This document shows, piece after piece, positions 54,816-64,000 of a stretch of 64,000 nt of DNA (position 1 is the first letter of the stretch; each line of letters begins with the position of its first letter). Source of the DNA: Basidiobolus meristosporus CBS 931.73 (lineage: Eukaryota; Basidiobolomycota; Basidiobolomycetes; Basidiobolales; Basidiobolaceae); assembly GCA_002104905.1 (NCBI GenBank), contig MCFE01000099.1, positions 62,001-126,000 on the forward strand, in the 5' to 3' direction. The notes beneath the pieces are model-generated. The model searched no databases, was not told where the DNA came from, and saw nothing but the letters and a program-made list of their open reading frames with translations. The position numbers were made by a program, and so were the translations under genes.

Positions 54816-55810
54816 AAATAATAGTAAATAAATGCGTCAGCGCGTGGCACTACAGGCCGGTTCAGTTGGTTCAGTTGGTTCAGTCGGAGCGATTCAGCGC
54901 GGCCAAGCTGCAGCATTGCACTCATCAACTAGGAGGCAAAATACTGACTACAAATACACAAGTAGCCAAGATGATAGTCAGCCAGGAAGTAGTATAGGTG
55001 TGCAAAGTGAGTCACTACCAAATGCTTCAGTAGTAATCCCTGTGAGAAAAAAACCCAGGAGAAGATGATGCGATTGCTTTGAATCGCTCACATTTGTAAT
55101 GATCCCAACAACCCTTTTTTTTGCGATCCGAATTGAGCCATTGCAAATCAGTGATCATCAAATTTTTGATATAAGTAATATCAAGGTCGTCTCATATTTG
55201 AGACAGAACCCCTATAAATAAACACCCTGCATATATATACGTCATCTGTAATACCAGTGCAGCTATTGGATCTGTTTCGCACCTACACAATTGCTTGCGT
55301 GCTAGCTATGACACCTTGCCCAATCACTAGGATCAGGGATTTACTTGCTCAATGGGCAAAATGGGATATTTGATGGCAAATCAGGTAGCTTTTTCAGTAG
55401 TCAATGAGCCAATTGGGGGCTGCCAGCTTCAGGATACTTTTGGACCAATTAACCACTGAGATACCGTCCAATTGGAGTGAGGGTAACCAAAATGGTAAGT
55501 ATCAGTGTAGTTTATAGTGTGATACACATTTATTTCCATTTACATTAAAGAAACATATCCAAATACCGGGTTTTACCTGCCATTATAGCGGTATCCAATC
55601 GCGCACGTGATGCAAGCATTACAAGTTGGCGCGATCATCCGCGCCAACCTCATCGTGTCAGATTGTGGCATAGTGTGCAAGATTGTCCCGCATGGTGCGA
55701 AATCGTCCAAGAACAATCCTGCCTTCTGGTAGCTATAATATCGCACCCAATCGTTCTTTGCAACCGCGGATTGCGCCGCGCGCCCTGGCACGGTACGATG
55801 GAACAAGTCT
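54816..55810 (-). mobile_element. Harbinger H4: left-end fragment, near-identical to H1
   Basis: An inverted, nearly collinear copy of 14682-15659 (about 976 bp), including the last 78 codons of the accessory gene (54832-55068, 'RVALQAGSVGSVGSVGAIQR' to 'RKKPRRR') and the whole non-coding end, finishing GGAACAAGTCT at 55810. The next bases ACT (55811-55813) belong to the Tnp2 accessory gene, whose intact site 'gatactgctttc' is at 2867. Compared with H1 it has one more 'GSV' unit. The CpG sites are kept. The inner edge (about 54816-54833) is a junction with Tnp2 copy C, so the transposase is lost. Confidence 0.85.
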
Positions 55811-56290
55811 ACTGCTTTCTCTACCTGGGATATTGATTACTCTATACCTTTTGACTGCTCATCCTGTTTCTGGGCTATATCCTGATTTCTCTGTGCCATT
55901 GCACCTATCCAATCATCTACTGCACCTAATTGCCTCATTAATGCTTTGGTGTGAGCCCACAAAATACTTGCTAATATATGTAGTGGTGATGTTATGACTA
56001 CCACTTGCACCTCTTTAACTGAATATACTGCTTTTGCTACATTCTCATCTGCCTCAGCAATATGTATAGCTTGCAGCTCTACAGAGATTTCCATTACCTA
56101 CTTGACTGAGAGCCTGAGGAGTTGGCATTATTCCCTTCTGTGGGCACACTGTCCGCAGGGCCTTTTTTGGTTGTTGCCTCACTTGTAGCACTGAATGTAA
56201 AGCAAGCTGTTGTCTAACTGTTCTTTGGCTGCTGTCAGTGGTGGGGTTTGGGTAACCAGACAACTTTTCTTAACTTTTTGGTGGCATACA
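55811..56290 (-). pseudogene. Tnp2-element accessory protein, N-terminal part, copy D
   Basis: Homologous to 28926-29400 of copy B on the opposite strand: a start near 56290 ('MPPKS'-type), 'SGYPNPTTDSSQRTVRQQLA' (56263-56054), then 'LMRQLGAVDDWIGAMAQRNQ' and 'DIAQKQDEQSKG' (56094-55837). A stop and a frameshift divide it. It is cut by the Harbinger end at 55811. Confidence 0.7.
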
Positions 56291-56509
56291 TTTGAAAGTG
56301 AGTCAAACCAAATGGGAAATAGTGCTGAATATATATGTGTATGTGGTGCCACAACTTTATTTATAATGCTTACTATGTTAGGTCATCATTGAATCTTACA
56401 CTCATATAGGTTCAATGTCTAAGATACAAGACTGTCTTAAATTCATATGAGTATTGACAAAAAAGTAGTATAATAGTGTTGCATTGTTGAGTGTCAAGCT
56501 GTTTGCCCC
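56291..56509. promoter_or_regulatory. Shared spacer between divergent Tnp2-element genes, copy D
   Basis: A 219-bp spacer of the same length class as in copies A and B, with 'gaatatatatgtgtatg' and 'tttataatgcttac' blocks in equal places. Supports a conserved two-way promoter. Confidence 0.4.
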
Positions 56510-57226
56510 ATGGACAAGATTACTCTGATTCAATGCTGTAAGAGAAGAGAAAAAAGACCAAATGGCTATTCTAGCAAGCCTCTCAGCAATGAAGCACACA
56601 GAGAGTATAGAAGGTATCACAAGGATTGCAACCAGTGTTTTGCCACACAAGTCATATTTGACCATTCACCAGTCACTACTCTACCAATAAATTCTTGCCT
56701 GCCACTTGATACTTCTATAACAGCATCTGGCTGTACTTGTTACCTTGCGCAAACTGAGTCAGGAGAGTTTGTGGAACCTTTAGACTCAACCCAGCCTTCT
56801 GAATATGATATGCAGAGTGATAGCTCTGAAGAAGCAGCCTCACTGATGCATTGTGAGTCTATCTTCCCTAACAACAGTACCCTGCATGAGCTTGGCAAAA
56901 TCCTATCATGCAATGAGCCAACACCCATAGAAAAAAATGCTAAGGATACATTATAAGATCAGATGAGCCCAGTAATACATCTACTGGTGGATGATGTGAT
57001 GTTGTGGCTAGAGAAGGGGCGCATTTCCACTAATATCAGTAATGGGGGCTATGCGGATTTTCTACTACTGCTTGCCAAAATCATCCTGCAATGCAACTTA
57101 CCATGTATATAGTTTAAATGAAGAACTATCATGCAGCTGGCAACATATGACCCAGTTACCATCCTGATACCAGCATGTGTTAAAAGTTTCACGGCATTCA
57201 AATTAGAAAATGACACCATTGTATAG
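56510..57226 (+). pseudogene. Tnp2-like transposase, copy D, N-terminal part
   Basis: 'MDKITLIQCCKRREKRPNGY' with 'SNEAHREYRRYHKDCNQCFA' opens a 148-codon frame that ends at TAA 56954-56956; the next blocks 'ISNGGYADFLLLLAKIIL', 'QLATYDPVTILIPACVKS' follow with further damage. It is interrupted after 'ENDTIV' at 57226 by a Gypsy element and resumes at 62519 in register. Confidence 0.83.
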
Positions 57227-58287
57227 TGTAGTGGGGTCATAGTGACACCCAAAGACAAATGTGTACATTCCCATATTTCCTACTTCCATATTTATCTACT
57301 AATTTTATTTTAGTTTTATCCCATTTGTCTTTCCTAATCAGTACTTTCCCATAAGCTGGTTGATTATCACACCTGCTTACCTTATTGCATAAGTTATCCC
57401 CTACTTTATGTAATATTACTAGCAATAAGTGTTTCTATATTAGGCAAGGACCCGTGCCACTACCCACAAAACATGATCAACCTGTGTCACCATTCCTACC
57501 ATTTCCATACCAAATATGGTATCCCTAAGTTACACAGGTTTCAGAGTACTGATTACTGATTGATTGGATGTGCTGCGCCTCTTAGTACCTGCCAGCACCT
57601 ACTTAGAACATTCTTAGGTCAATCTGATGTCATTAAGATTTCTATCAATATCTGGAACCTTCTGGAATACAATGTTTAGTAATCACTTAGCCAGTAAGAA
57701 AAGTATATAAGGGAGGCTATCCCATAACAATAAATCATCATCCCTTTCATCAAAATACCAACTTGTTGATTAGTGTGATCACTGCTACCTGAACTTTGAA
57801 CTGTATACCACAGGGCACTCCCAGGAAACCACGCTGACAGCCAACTGACCTTGGAGGCACTACTTGTGAGGAATACTCAGAGTAGGTATCTTTTATGATA
57901 TTTGATTCTTTCCCAAGTTTGTTCTTCTACAGGCAAAGATACTTTTCTGTCTTTGTAACTATTCGCCACAGCTGCATTCTTATCAAGTCCCTGCTGGTGG
58001 AGTTTACAGTTGTTTTGACTTTGGAAGCTTTAGTACATTGTCATCTCAAAGGATGCTGAACCCAGCATATACTTTTGTTAGGATGCCAACTAAGTTGGGG
58101 ATTGTAGCTCAATAATTTTCCCTTGACAAGCTTGTGGCTTTATTCCCCATCACATTAGATTAGAGACAGAACCCAAGTATTCCTAGCAAGCTTTTGCCAG
58201 AGGTTATTGCACCCAGCAAACACCCTACGCACAACACACCTGAGAAATGTTGGACATATCTCTCCCTTGGACTTATACACCACCACA
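57227..58287 (+). repeat. Gypsy G2 5' LTR (1061 bp)
   Basis: TGTAGTGGGGTCATAG to TATACACCACCACA. The same sequence, TG..CA bounded, forms 59972-61083. It has a TATA-like 'agtatataaggg' near 57700, followed by 'aacaataaatcatcatccc'. Confidence 0.87.
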
Positions 58288-58318
58288 TATTTGGCACCTA
58301 ACATGGGGGGGGCTCATA
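58288..58318 (+). promoter_or_regulatory. Candidate primer-binding site of Gypsy G2
   Basis: Three bases after the LTR comes 'TTGGCACCTAACATGG', the place and TGG start expected of a site pairing with a tRNA 3' end, followed by a run of eight G. Which tRNA pairs cannot be decided without a tRNA set. Confidence 0.5.
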
Positions 58319-58429
58319 CAAGCTCCCTAGGACCCAACAAGATTTACCTGCACATTTGAGCCATTATCCACTTATTGAAAAGTGACTACCAATATTATCA
58401 AGATTACAACACCAATCTACCTATCCAAA

Positions 58430-59800
58430 ATGAACTCTTTGCCATTACCACTCTCACTTGGAGCCCCACAGTTTGATGGAACAAATGTGGAAAGCTTCAT
58501 ATTTAAATAGGAGAAGCTCTGCAAGATGTGCAGCCTATCTGAACAATAAATGGCTCAAGGCTTCCCCTACTACTGCACCAATAATAATACCACTAAGCTT
58601 CTCAGACAAGGAGATATTTGGACTAACTGTGCCTTAATGAAGACCTACCTACAGACCAAGTATGGTAGACCCCAGATATACTATGGAATTGAAGACCTCA
58701 GAAACTTTGGAAGGATTGGACTTTCCAAGCTACCACTGGAAGAGTTCATTCAAAAGTATGAAGATATGGCCAAGCCACTCCTAGAGTCCCAGGCTATAAC
58801 TGAGTTTACCATGACACTTTACCTTGCACAAGGGCTTCCCCGGGACTTGGCAAGGAAAGTTGACTTACATGCAGGCAAGGATGACAAGTCTGGCATTCCA
58901 TGCTTTGCAGAGATAAAATGAGTTCTCCTAGAGACAATGCAGACTTCCACCCTCATGAAACTTCTGAAGCCTAATCTACCAGACCAGTCAACCAAGGAAC
59001 CAAAGAGTGCTGTTGCTGACAATCAGACTTACACTACCAACGGAATTGATCAACTTGCTGAACAGCCACAAAAGCTAGCCCTCAAGATTAATGAGTCAGC
59101 TGAAGTAGCTACTGAGAGCCACAGACCTTAGCCCAGACACTGCATCTGGTGTGACTCTACTCAGCATGCAACAAGAGAATGCTCAGAGCTTAGTCAGCTA
59201 CCTAGAGAAGGAGGTGTGCAGTTTGTTGCTGATGGAATGCTTGCTGACAGGGAAGGAAGAAGGATCCCCTTCAATTTCCAAGGAGGAGGGATGAGAGCTC
59301 TTTTCCATAAATCTGACTCAGCAACCAGAAAGTTCACTGTTGATGCCCCTATTGGGACTCATACAGTGAATCCAAGCAGCCCTGACAACAGAAAATATAA
59401 AGTTGATGCCATAGCTACCAAAAGACACCTCCCTGAAGAACCTGCCAAACTCATGCTTAGAAGACCACAATTTGAAGAGCCTGAGGTTATCATTGACAAG
59501 AGGGCTGGTGTACTGCCCACCCAAGATCTGTTGCCTCACTTTTGGATGACCTCAAAGATAGCAAGCTAGTCAAGCCCTCAAATGACTTCTCAGAAGCTGC
59601 TGAAGCAGAACCTCACTTTGTTGGTTGGAGAAATCATGAGTGTATCCCCATCTGTTAGGAACACCTTTGATGAGCAGCTTAGAGCAAGACAATAGGCTGT
59701 TGAACATATGGACACCTATATAATTCAGACAAGCCATGAAGACCACCAAAAGGATGACAACACTACTGAATATAAGACCTTTACTCAGTTGCAACTGCTG
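58430..59800 (+). pseudogene. Gypsy G2 gag with CCHC zinc knuckle
   Basis: The text starts 'LPLPLSLGAPQFDGTNVESF' (about 58440), then has two early stops, then an open frame 58550-58921 with 'LMKTYLQTKYGRPQIYY', 'LEEFIQKYEDMAKPLLESQ' and 'LYLAQGLPRDLARKV'. Further on: 'CIWCDSTQHATREC' (about 59138-59180), a CX2CX4HX4C nucleocapsid knuckle, and 'MLADREGRRIPFNFQGGGM' (59216-59569). The arrangement fits Gypsy Gag proteins found in fungi. Stops at about 58507, 58548, 58921 and 59130 break it. Confidence 0.82.
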
Positions 59801-59971
59801 TGGTGAAAGGATATATATATAATGACCTTGTTGACTGCCATATTAACAGTCGCTCAGATATTTGTGTTATGCCACTAGACTTTTGGAAAACACTTAGAAG
59901 CAAGGAGCTACTGCCTGTTGATAGAGATATTGGATGGAACATGACTATTGCAAACACAGGATCTAGTCCAC
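59801..59971 (+). pseudogene. Gypsy G2 protease, first part, active site mutated
   Basis: It reads 'YNDLVDCHINSRSDICVMPL' where the family has a D-S/T-G motif: the position of the catalytic Asp is Asn and the Gly is Arg. It then continues 'MTIANTGSSP' and is cut by the solo LTR at 59972; 'LYGVVTGSLLS' follows at 61086. Confidence 0.75.
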
Positions 59972-61083
59972 TGTAATGGAGTGACAGTGACACCCACTGA
60001 CAGATGTGCTCATTCCCATTTTTTCTACTTCCCTATATCTTGACCACACTTATTTTAGTTTTATCCCATTTATCTTACCTGATCAGTACTATCCCATAAG
60101 CCGGTTGACTATCACACCTGCTTACCTTATTGAATAAGTTATTCCTCACTTTATATAAATTACTAGCTATAAGTGCTTTTATATTAGGCAAGTACCGCTG
60201 CCAGTACCTGTGACACATGATCAACCTGTATCACCATCCCTACCATTTCCATACCATATATGGTATCCCTATATTACACAGGTTTCAGAGTCCTGATTCC
60301 TGACTGGTTGGATGTGCTATGCCTCTTAGAACCCTCCGTCACCTACTTAGAGCATTCTTAGGTCATTCTGATGTCATTAAGATTTCTATTGATATCTAGA
60401 ACCTTCTGGAACACCATGATTAGTTTTCTATCAATATCTGGAACCTTCTGGAATACAATGTTTAGTAATCACTTAGCCAGTAAGAGAAGTATATAAGGGA
60501 GGTATCCCTCAACAATAAAATCATCATCCCTTTTATCAATATACCAACTTGTTGATTAGTGTGATCACCGCTACCTGCTGCTACCTGAACTTCCAACCCC
60601 AGACCACAGGACACTCCCCAGAAACTGCGCTGACAGCCAACTGACCTTGGAGGCACTACTTGTGAGGAATACTCAGAGTAGGTATCTTTTATTATATTAG
60701 ACTCTTTCCCAAGTTTGTTCTTGTACAGGCAAAGATATTTCTCTATCTTTGTAGCTATTGGCCACAGCTGCATTCTTATCTAGTCCCTGCTGGTGGAGTT
60801 TACAGTTGTTTTGACTTTGGAAGCTTTAGTACATTGTCATCTCAAAGGATGCTGAACCCAGCACATACTTTTGTTAAGATGCCAACTAAGTTGGGGATTG
60901 TAGCTCAATAATTTTCCCTTGACAAGCTTGTGGCTTTATTCCCCTTCACATTAGATTAGAGACAGGGCCCAAGTATTCCTAGCAAGCTTTTACCGGAGGT
61001 TATTGCACCCAGTGAACACCCCACACACAAAACACTTGAGAAGTATTGGACATATCTCTCCCTTGGACCTATACACCACCACA
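59972..61083 (+). repeat. Solo LTR of Gypsy G2 inserted in G2
   Basis: 1112 bp, TGTAATGGAGTGAC to TATACACCACCACA, collinear with 57227-58287, plus an about 50-bp partial duplication near 60420-60470 ('tctatcaatatctggaacct' seen twice). Flanks CCAC (59968-59971) and CCGC (61084-61087) differ by one base. Removing it restores the protease frame. Confidence 0.85.
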
Positions 61084-62514
61084 CCGCTCTATGGTGTAGT
61101 CACAGGTTCCTTATTGAGCTACAAGGAATCAAGGTCTGGCTTCCCCTCTTTATCTGCCAGAAGGCAAACCTTGACCTTCTGCTAGGCAGACCATGGGAGA
61201 CCAGAACCAAGGCTAGAACTACCAATTATTCTGAAGGATCAGTGTGGTACACTATAGAACATTCAAACCCTGGGCTACAGTCAATGTTCCATGGTGTAAC
61301 AGCCAACAATAAGAGGACACATACTGCTTGCCAGAAGACACATCTTGTTATAGAAGAAGATGAGGATCCTTAAAATACACACCCAAACATTTGGAGCTGC
61401 TCATTAGGTATACAGGAGCAGACAGCCATAGTTCAAACAAAATAAAAGACAGTTGAACAGATGATTAGACCATCACCTACACCTTTGACTGATGGATCTT
61501 GACCTGCTGATTACATTAGACCACCAGAAGAAACACCAGAAGATATACAACTTACACCTGAGAGACTTAAGCAACTTATCATTGGTGATGGAAACCTAAC
61601 ATCAGATGAGATCCTATTATTTGAAGAAACCTTGAAAAGGCATGATAAGGTCTTCTCATATAATGACAAGGAGATGAGACTCCTAAAGACATTGGTTGAA
61701 AAACCTATCAAGATCCATACAGTGCCCCACACACCCTGTTCATTTAAGCCTTACCCACTACCCAGAGGACTCCAAGCTGATGTGCATGATGTACTTAAGA
61801 AGAGGATTGATGCTGGTATCCTAGAGCCTTGCCATGGACCTTATGCTAACAGATGGTTTGTGACTAAAAAGAAGAATGGAAAGCTCCAATTTGTTCAAGA
61901 CATGCAACCTGCCAATGCTGTCACTATCAGAGATGCTGCTATACCTCCATCTAGTGATGACTTTGCAGAAAGCTTTAGTGGGCACTCCATCTACTCAACA
62001 TGCAATCTCTACTCAGGATATGACCAGATCCCCTTGATGAGACATCAAGAGATATGTTTGCACTCCAGACACCATTTGGACTGTTGAGAATGACAAGACT
62101 CAGCCAAGGGGCTACAAACTCTGTGGCTCAGCTCCTGCAATGCATGGTGAATGTGCTGTACCAGTTTATACCTGAGAGACTTGCTGTTGTTGTTGATGAT
62201 ATATGCATTAAAGGCCCAAAAATCCAGGACACCACTGAAGTTATGCCTGGAGAGAGAAAGTTTGTCTATGACCATATTTTACACTTTGTTGAGTCATGTG
62301 TGGCCTGCTAGAAGAGTTGCTGTAAGTATTATGAAGAACACTGCATCCTACTTACACAATCTGTATATGGCAAAAGGTTGGTATTGATCTTGTCCAAATG
62401 CCAACTGCTGGATCAAAGAGATACCCAATTGTTGCTAGAGATTACCTTTGTGGATGGGCAGAGGCTCAAGCCTTGCCCAACTACCAGAGCCATACCATAT
62501 GGAGATTTTCCACA
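61084..62514 (+). pseudogene. Gypsy G2 protease end, RT and integrase piece
   Basis: Protease end to about 61250, then a linker, then the RT: 'VPHTPCSFKPYPLPRGLQAD', 'LKKRIDAGILEPCHGPYANR', 'WFVTKKKNGKLQFVQDMQPA' (61632-62087), 'MFALQTPFGLLRMTRLSQGA' and 'LAVVVDDICIKGPK' (62054-62311), so the catalytic D-D pair is kept in VVDDI. After 'VYDHILHFVES' the sequence jumps to an integrase part, 'QMPTAGSKRYPIVARDYLCG' and 'WAEAQALPNYQSHTIWRFS', in broken frame. RT thumb, RNase H, the zinc domain and the rest of integrase are deleted. Confidence 0.85.
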
Positions 62515-62518
62515 ATAG

Positions 62519-64000
62519 TGTCCAACTTGCCAGGAATCCTCCACCATTGGGGGGAAATATTGCTTGCCCTCCAGATATACTCCTGTAATACCCTGTATAA
62601 AGAAGCTCATGCAGTCCAACAAATATTGTGAAGCTATAAAGTACCACACTCAGTAATTATCAAGTGCAAACATATCAGTTATATTTGATTGCAAACATTA
62701 CAAAAAGCTAGGAAGCAATGGCTACTTGGAAGGTCTGTATGACCATACCATTGCCTCAGCACTTGATGGATCCTCAATAAACTAGTTCTCTACCAGCAAA
62801 TCCTGCTGGCCACTGATTCTGATAAACCTGAATTTACCACCTATCTTATGGTATCAGAGACAAAATCTGATTGTAGTCTCACTGGTATCTGGGCCTAAAT
62901 CACCACCCAACCTGAATAGCTACCTGAATCCATTGCTGGATGAATTTGCATCCTTTCCAGTAGGATAGCAGTAAATGGCTGTCATGTAAAAGTACATATT
63001 ATTACCTGCATTGGAGATACCCCAGCCATCAGCAATATGGCCAGCTTTCCTGGGCACAATGGACAGTATTGCTGTCAAATATGTGAGATCTAGGTGACTT
63101 ACTCCAAAACTCACACACATTATTATTTCTTAAACACCAACACTAAGAACATCATCTTTCCACAGAAAGATTGTACAGAAGTCAGCATGGAATTGCTGCA
63201 AAGTTGGCAAGCTGTAAGCAATTGGCCAGAATATCAAGTTAATTGCAAACCAGGGATACTTAAGATAAAAGGTATTTGTTGGAGCAAAAGCTTTCCACTG
63301 GGAGCAATGCATTTGCTTTTCAACAATATCCCTATACTGATGGCCAAGTTGTACATGGGGCATTTCAGCTAAATGAATCCTTTGAGATACTAGAGAAACT
63401 TGAAAAATTGGCAAGATATTAAAGAGTATCTGATACCCTAAGTACTTCTCACATGCTCCAATCAATATTGATATGCATATGCAACAATAGTAGTACAAGG
63501 TTTGGATGAACTGGATATGTATTTATTCAAGTGGCCTTCTGAAGTCATTCCTACCAAGAATACATTGAAAGCATTGGGAGTTATATGTGGACATTGAAGG
63601 AATATTTATCCAGAAGCAGATCACCAATGCCAACTTAATACATCTACCACTTCTGTGTGAAGAGTTTGTGACCAGATTTGAGTGGCTATACTACAAACAT
63701 AAAGCTGAACACATAGTCCTCTGCTGCTACTGTATCTCTTTGTACTCCATCATGCTTGGTGTGCTGGGAATATTGAACCTTGCTTCACCTTTTGGGAGTC
63801 TCCTATGGAGCAGATGTGTGGGGAGATAGGAAGACAAGTCAAGTTGCAGGTACTACCATATCCAAATCTCATCAAGAATATTACCTTCATGTTTGTCATG
63901 GATGTGATGAGTTAGCACATGGAGGGCAGCCAGGAAGAGTTGGAAAATATTGCGGACAGATGTGCACATGGAGACACCTATGCCATTGGCATCAAAACAA
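62519..64000 (+). pseudogene. Tnp2-like transposase, copy D, continuation (runs off the window)
   Basis: It resumes at 'CPTCQESSTIGGKYCLPS' and goes on with 'KKLMQSNKYCEAIKYHTQ', 'LDGSSIN' region, 'LINLNLPP' (near 62830) and, after a segment that is inverted (about 62860-63090, see findings), 'LLFNNIPILMAKLYMGHFS', 'LPLLCEEFVTRFEWLYYKHK' (63587-63829), 'GILNLASPFGSLLWSRCVG' and finally the CAHGDTYA block at the window end (63960-64000). The last C-terminal part is outside. Numerous stops. Confidence 0.8.

Larger units (their letters stand above)
57227..62514 (+). mobile_element. Gypsy element G2 (second clade), 3' LTR lost
   Basis: A 5.3-kb insertion in the Tnp2 transposase gene. ATAG is found on both sides (57223-57226, 62515-62518), and the Tnp2 frame joins exactly when one copy is removed. 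Contents: 5' LTR, primer-site-like sequence, gag with zinc knuckle, protease, RT and a small piece of integrase. A solo LTR of the same family (59972-61083) splits the protease. The 3' end lacks the rest of the integrase and the LTR, although the target duplication is intact, so an internal deletion must have reached the very tip of the 3' LTR. Confidence 0.82.

Noticed and set aside
57227-62514. Endogenous virus with an envelope gene
   Set aside because: The internal region has only gag, protease, RT and integrase pieces; no envelope-like frame is seen in either Gypsy element.
1-64000. Host genes, tRNAs or rRNAs
   Set aside because: I looked for long intact frames and cloverleaf-like promoters (A and B boxes) and saw none I could support; a tRNA scan would settle it.

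Overview
The window looks like a eukaryotic repeat island, most probably from a transposon-rich filamentous fungus. I recognise no host gene, tRNA, rRNA, CRISPR array or prokaryotic signal. Almost every coding stretch belongs to a transposable element, and nearly all are broken by stops, frameshifts, deletions or later insertions. The fungal call is an inference from the element set: a Tnp2-like (Transposase_21) transposase with LNLPP and GHNG-type blocks, a chromodomain Ty3/Gypsy element, Ty1/Copia elements of two families, and a PIF/Harbinger element with a DDE_4 transposase.

Layout: 1-9332 is a Copia element (+) split by a complete 4.3 kb Tnp2 element (984-5293) and a solo LTR (6328-7557). 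9333-18510 is a run of minus-strand Copia remnants carrying a 734-bp fold-back element (9526-10259) and an almost intact Harbinger element (14682-17960). 18511-23720 is a chromodomain Gypsy element whose leader holds an inverted foreign LTR. 23721-25820 is a mosaic of Harbinger and Tnp2 fragments. 25821-31400 is a second Tnp2 element (transposase -) with an LTR inside an LTR in its accessory gene. 31403-40890 holds Copia remnants of two families (-, -, +) and an orphan Gypsy integrase piece. 41575-45170 is mainly a second Harbinger element with its own nested LTR. 45171-51945 is Copia (+) split by a third Harbinger element, then Copia (-). 51946-55810 is a Tnp2 copy (-) with another solo LTR, joined to a Harbinger end. 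55811-64000 is a fourth Tnp2 copy (+) interrupted by a second-clade Gypsy element (57227-62514), itself split by a solo LTR of its own family.

Many insertions can be proved inside the window, because the disrupted element also exists uninterrupted elsewhere in it. Target-site duplications read directly are: 4 bp for the three AAAGGGG-bearing solo LTRs (ACTC, GAAC, TGTC), one 369-bp LTR (TGTG) and the second Gypsy family (ATAG, CCAC/CCGC); 5 bp for another solo LTR (CATGG); 3 bp, ACT or AGT, for Harbinger-type elements; and a probable 6 bp (ATGATC) for the Tnp2 element.

The strongest general signals are: (1) loss of CpG to TpG/CpA in old copies while two Harbinger ends stay CpG-rich, which points to cytosine methylation and recent arrival; (2) a fold-back element with equal 347-bp arms that borrows the Harbinger termini; (3) a roughly 1.2-kb LTR carrying a dense array of AAAGGGG boxes; (4) divergent two-gene organisation in both DNA transposon families. 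All boundaries and translations were read by eye and may be off by a few bases.
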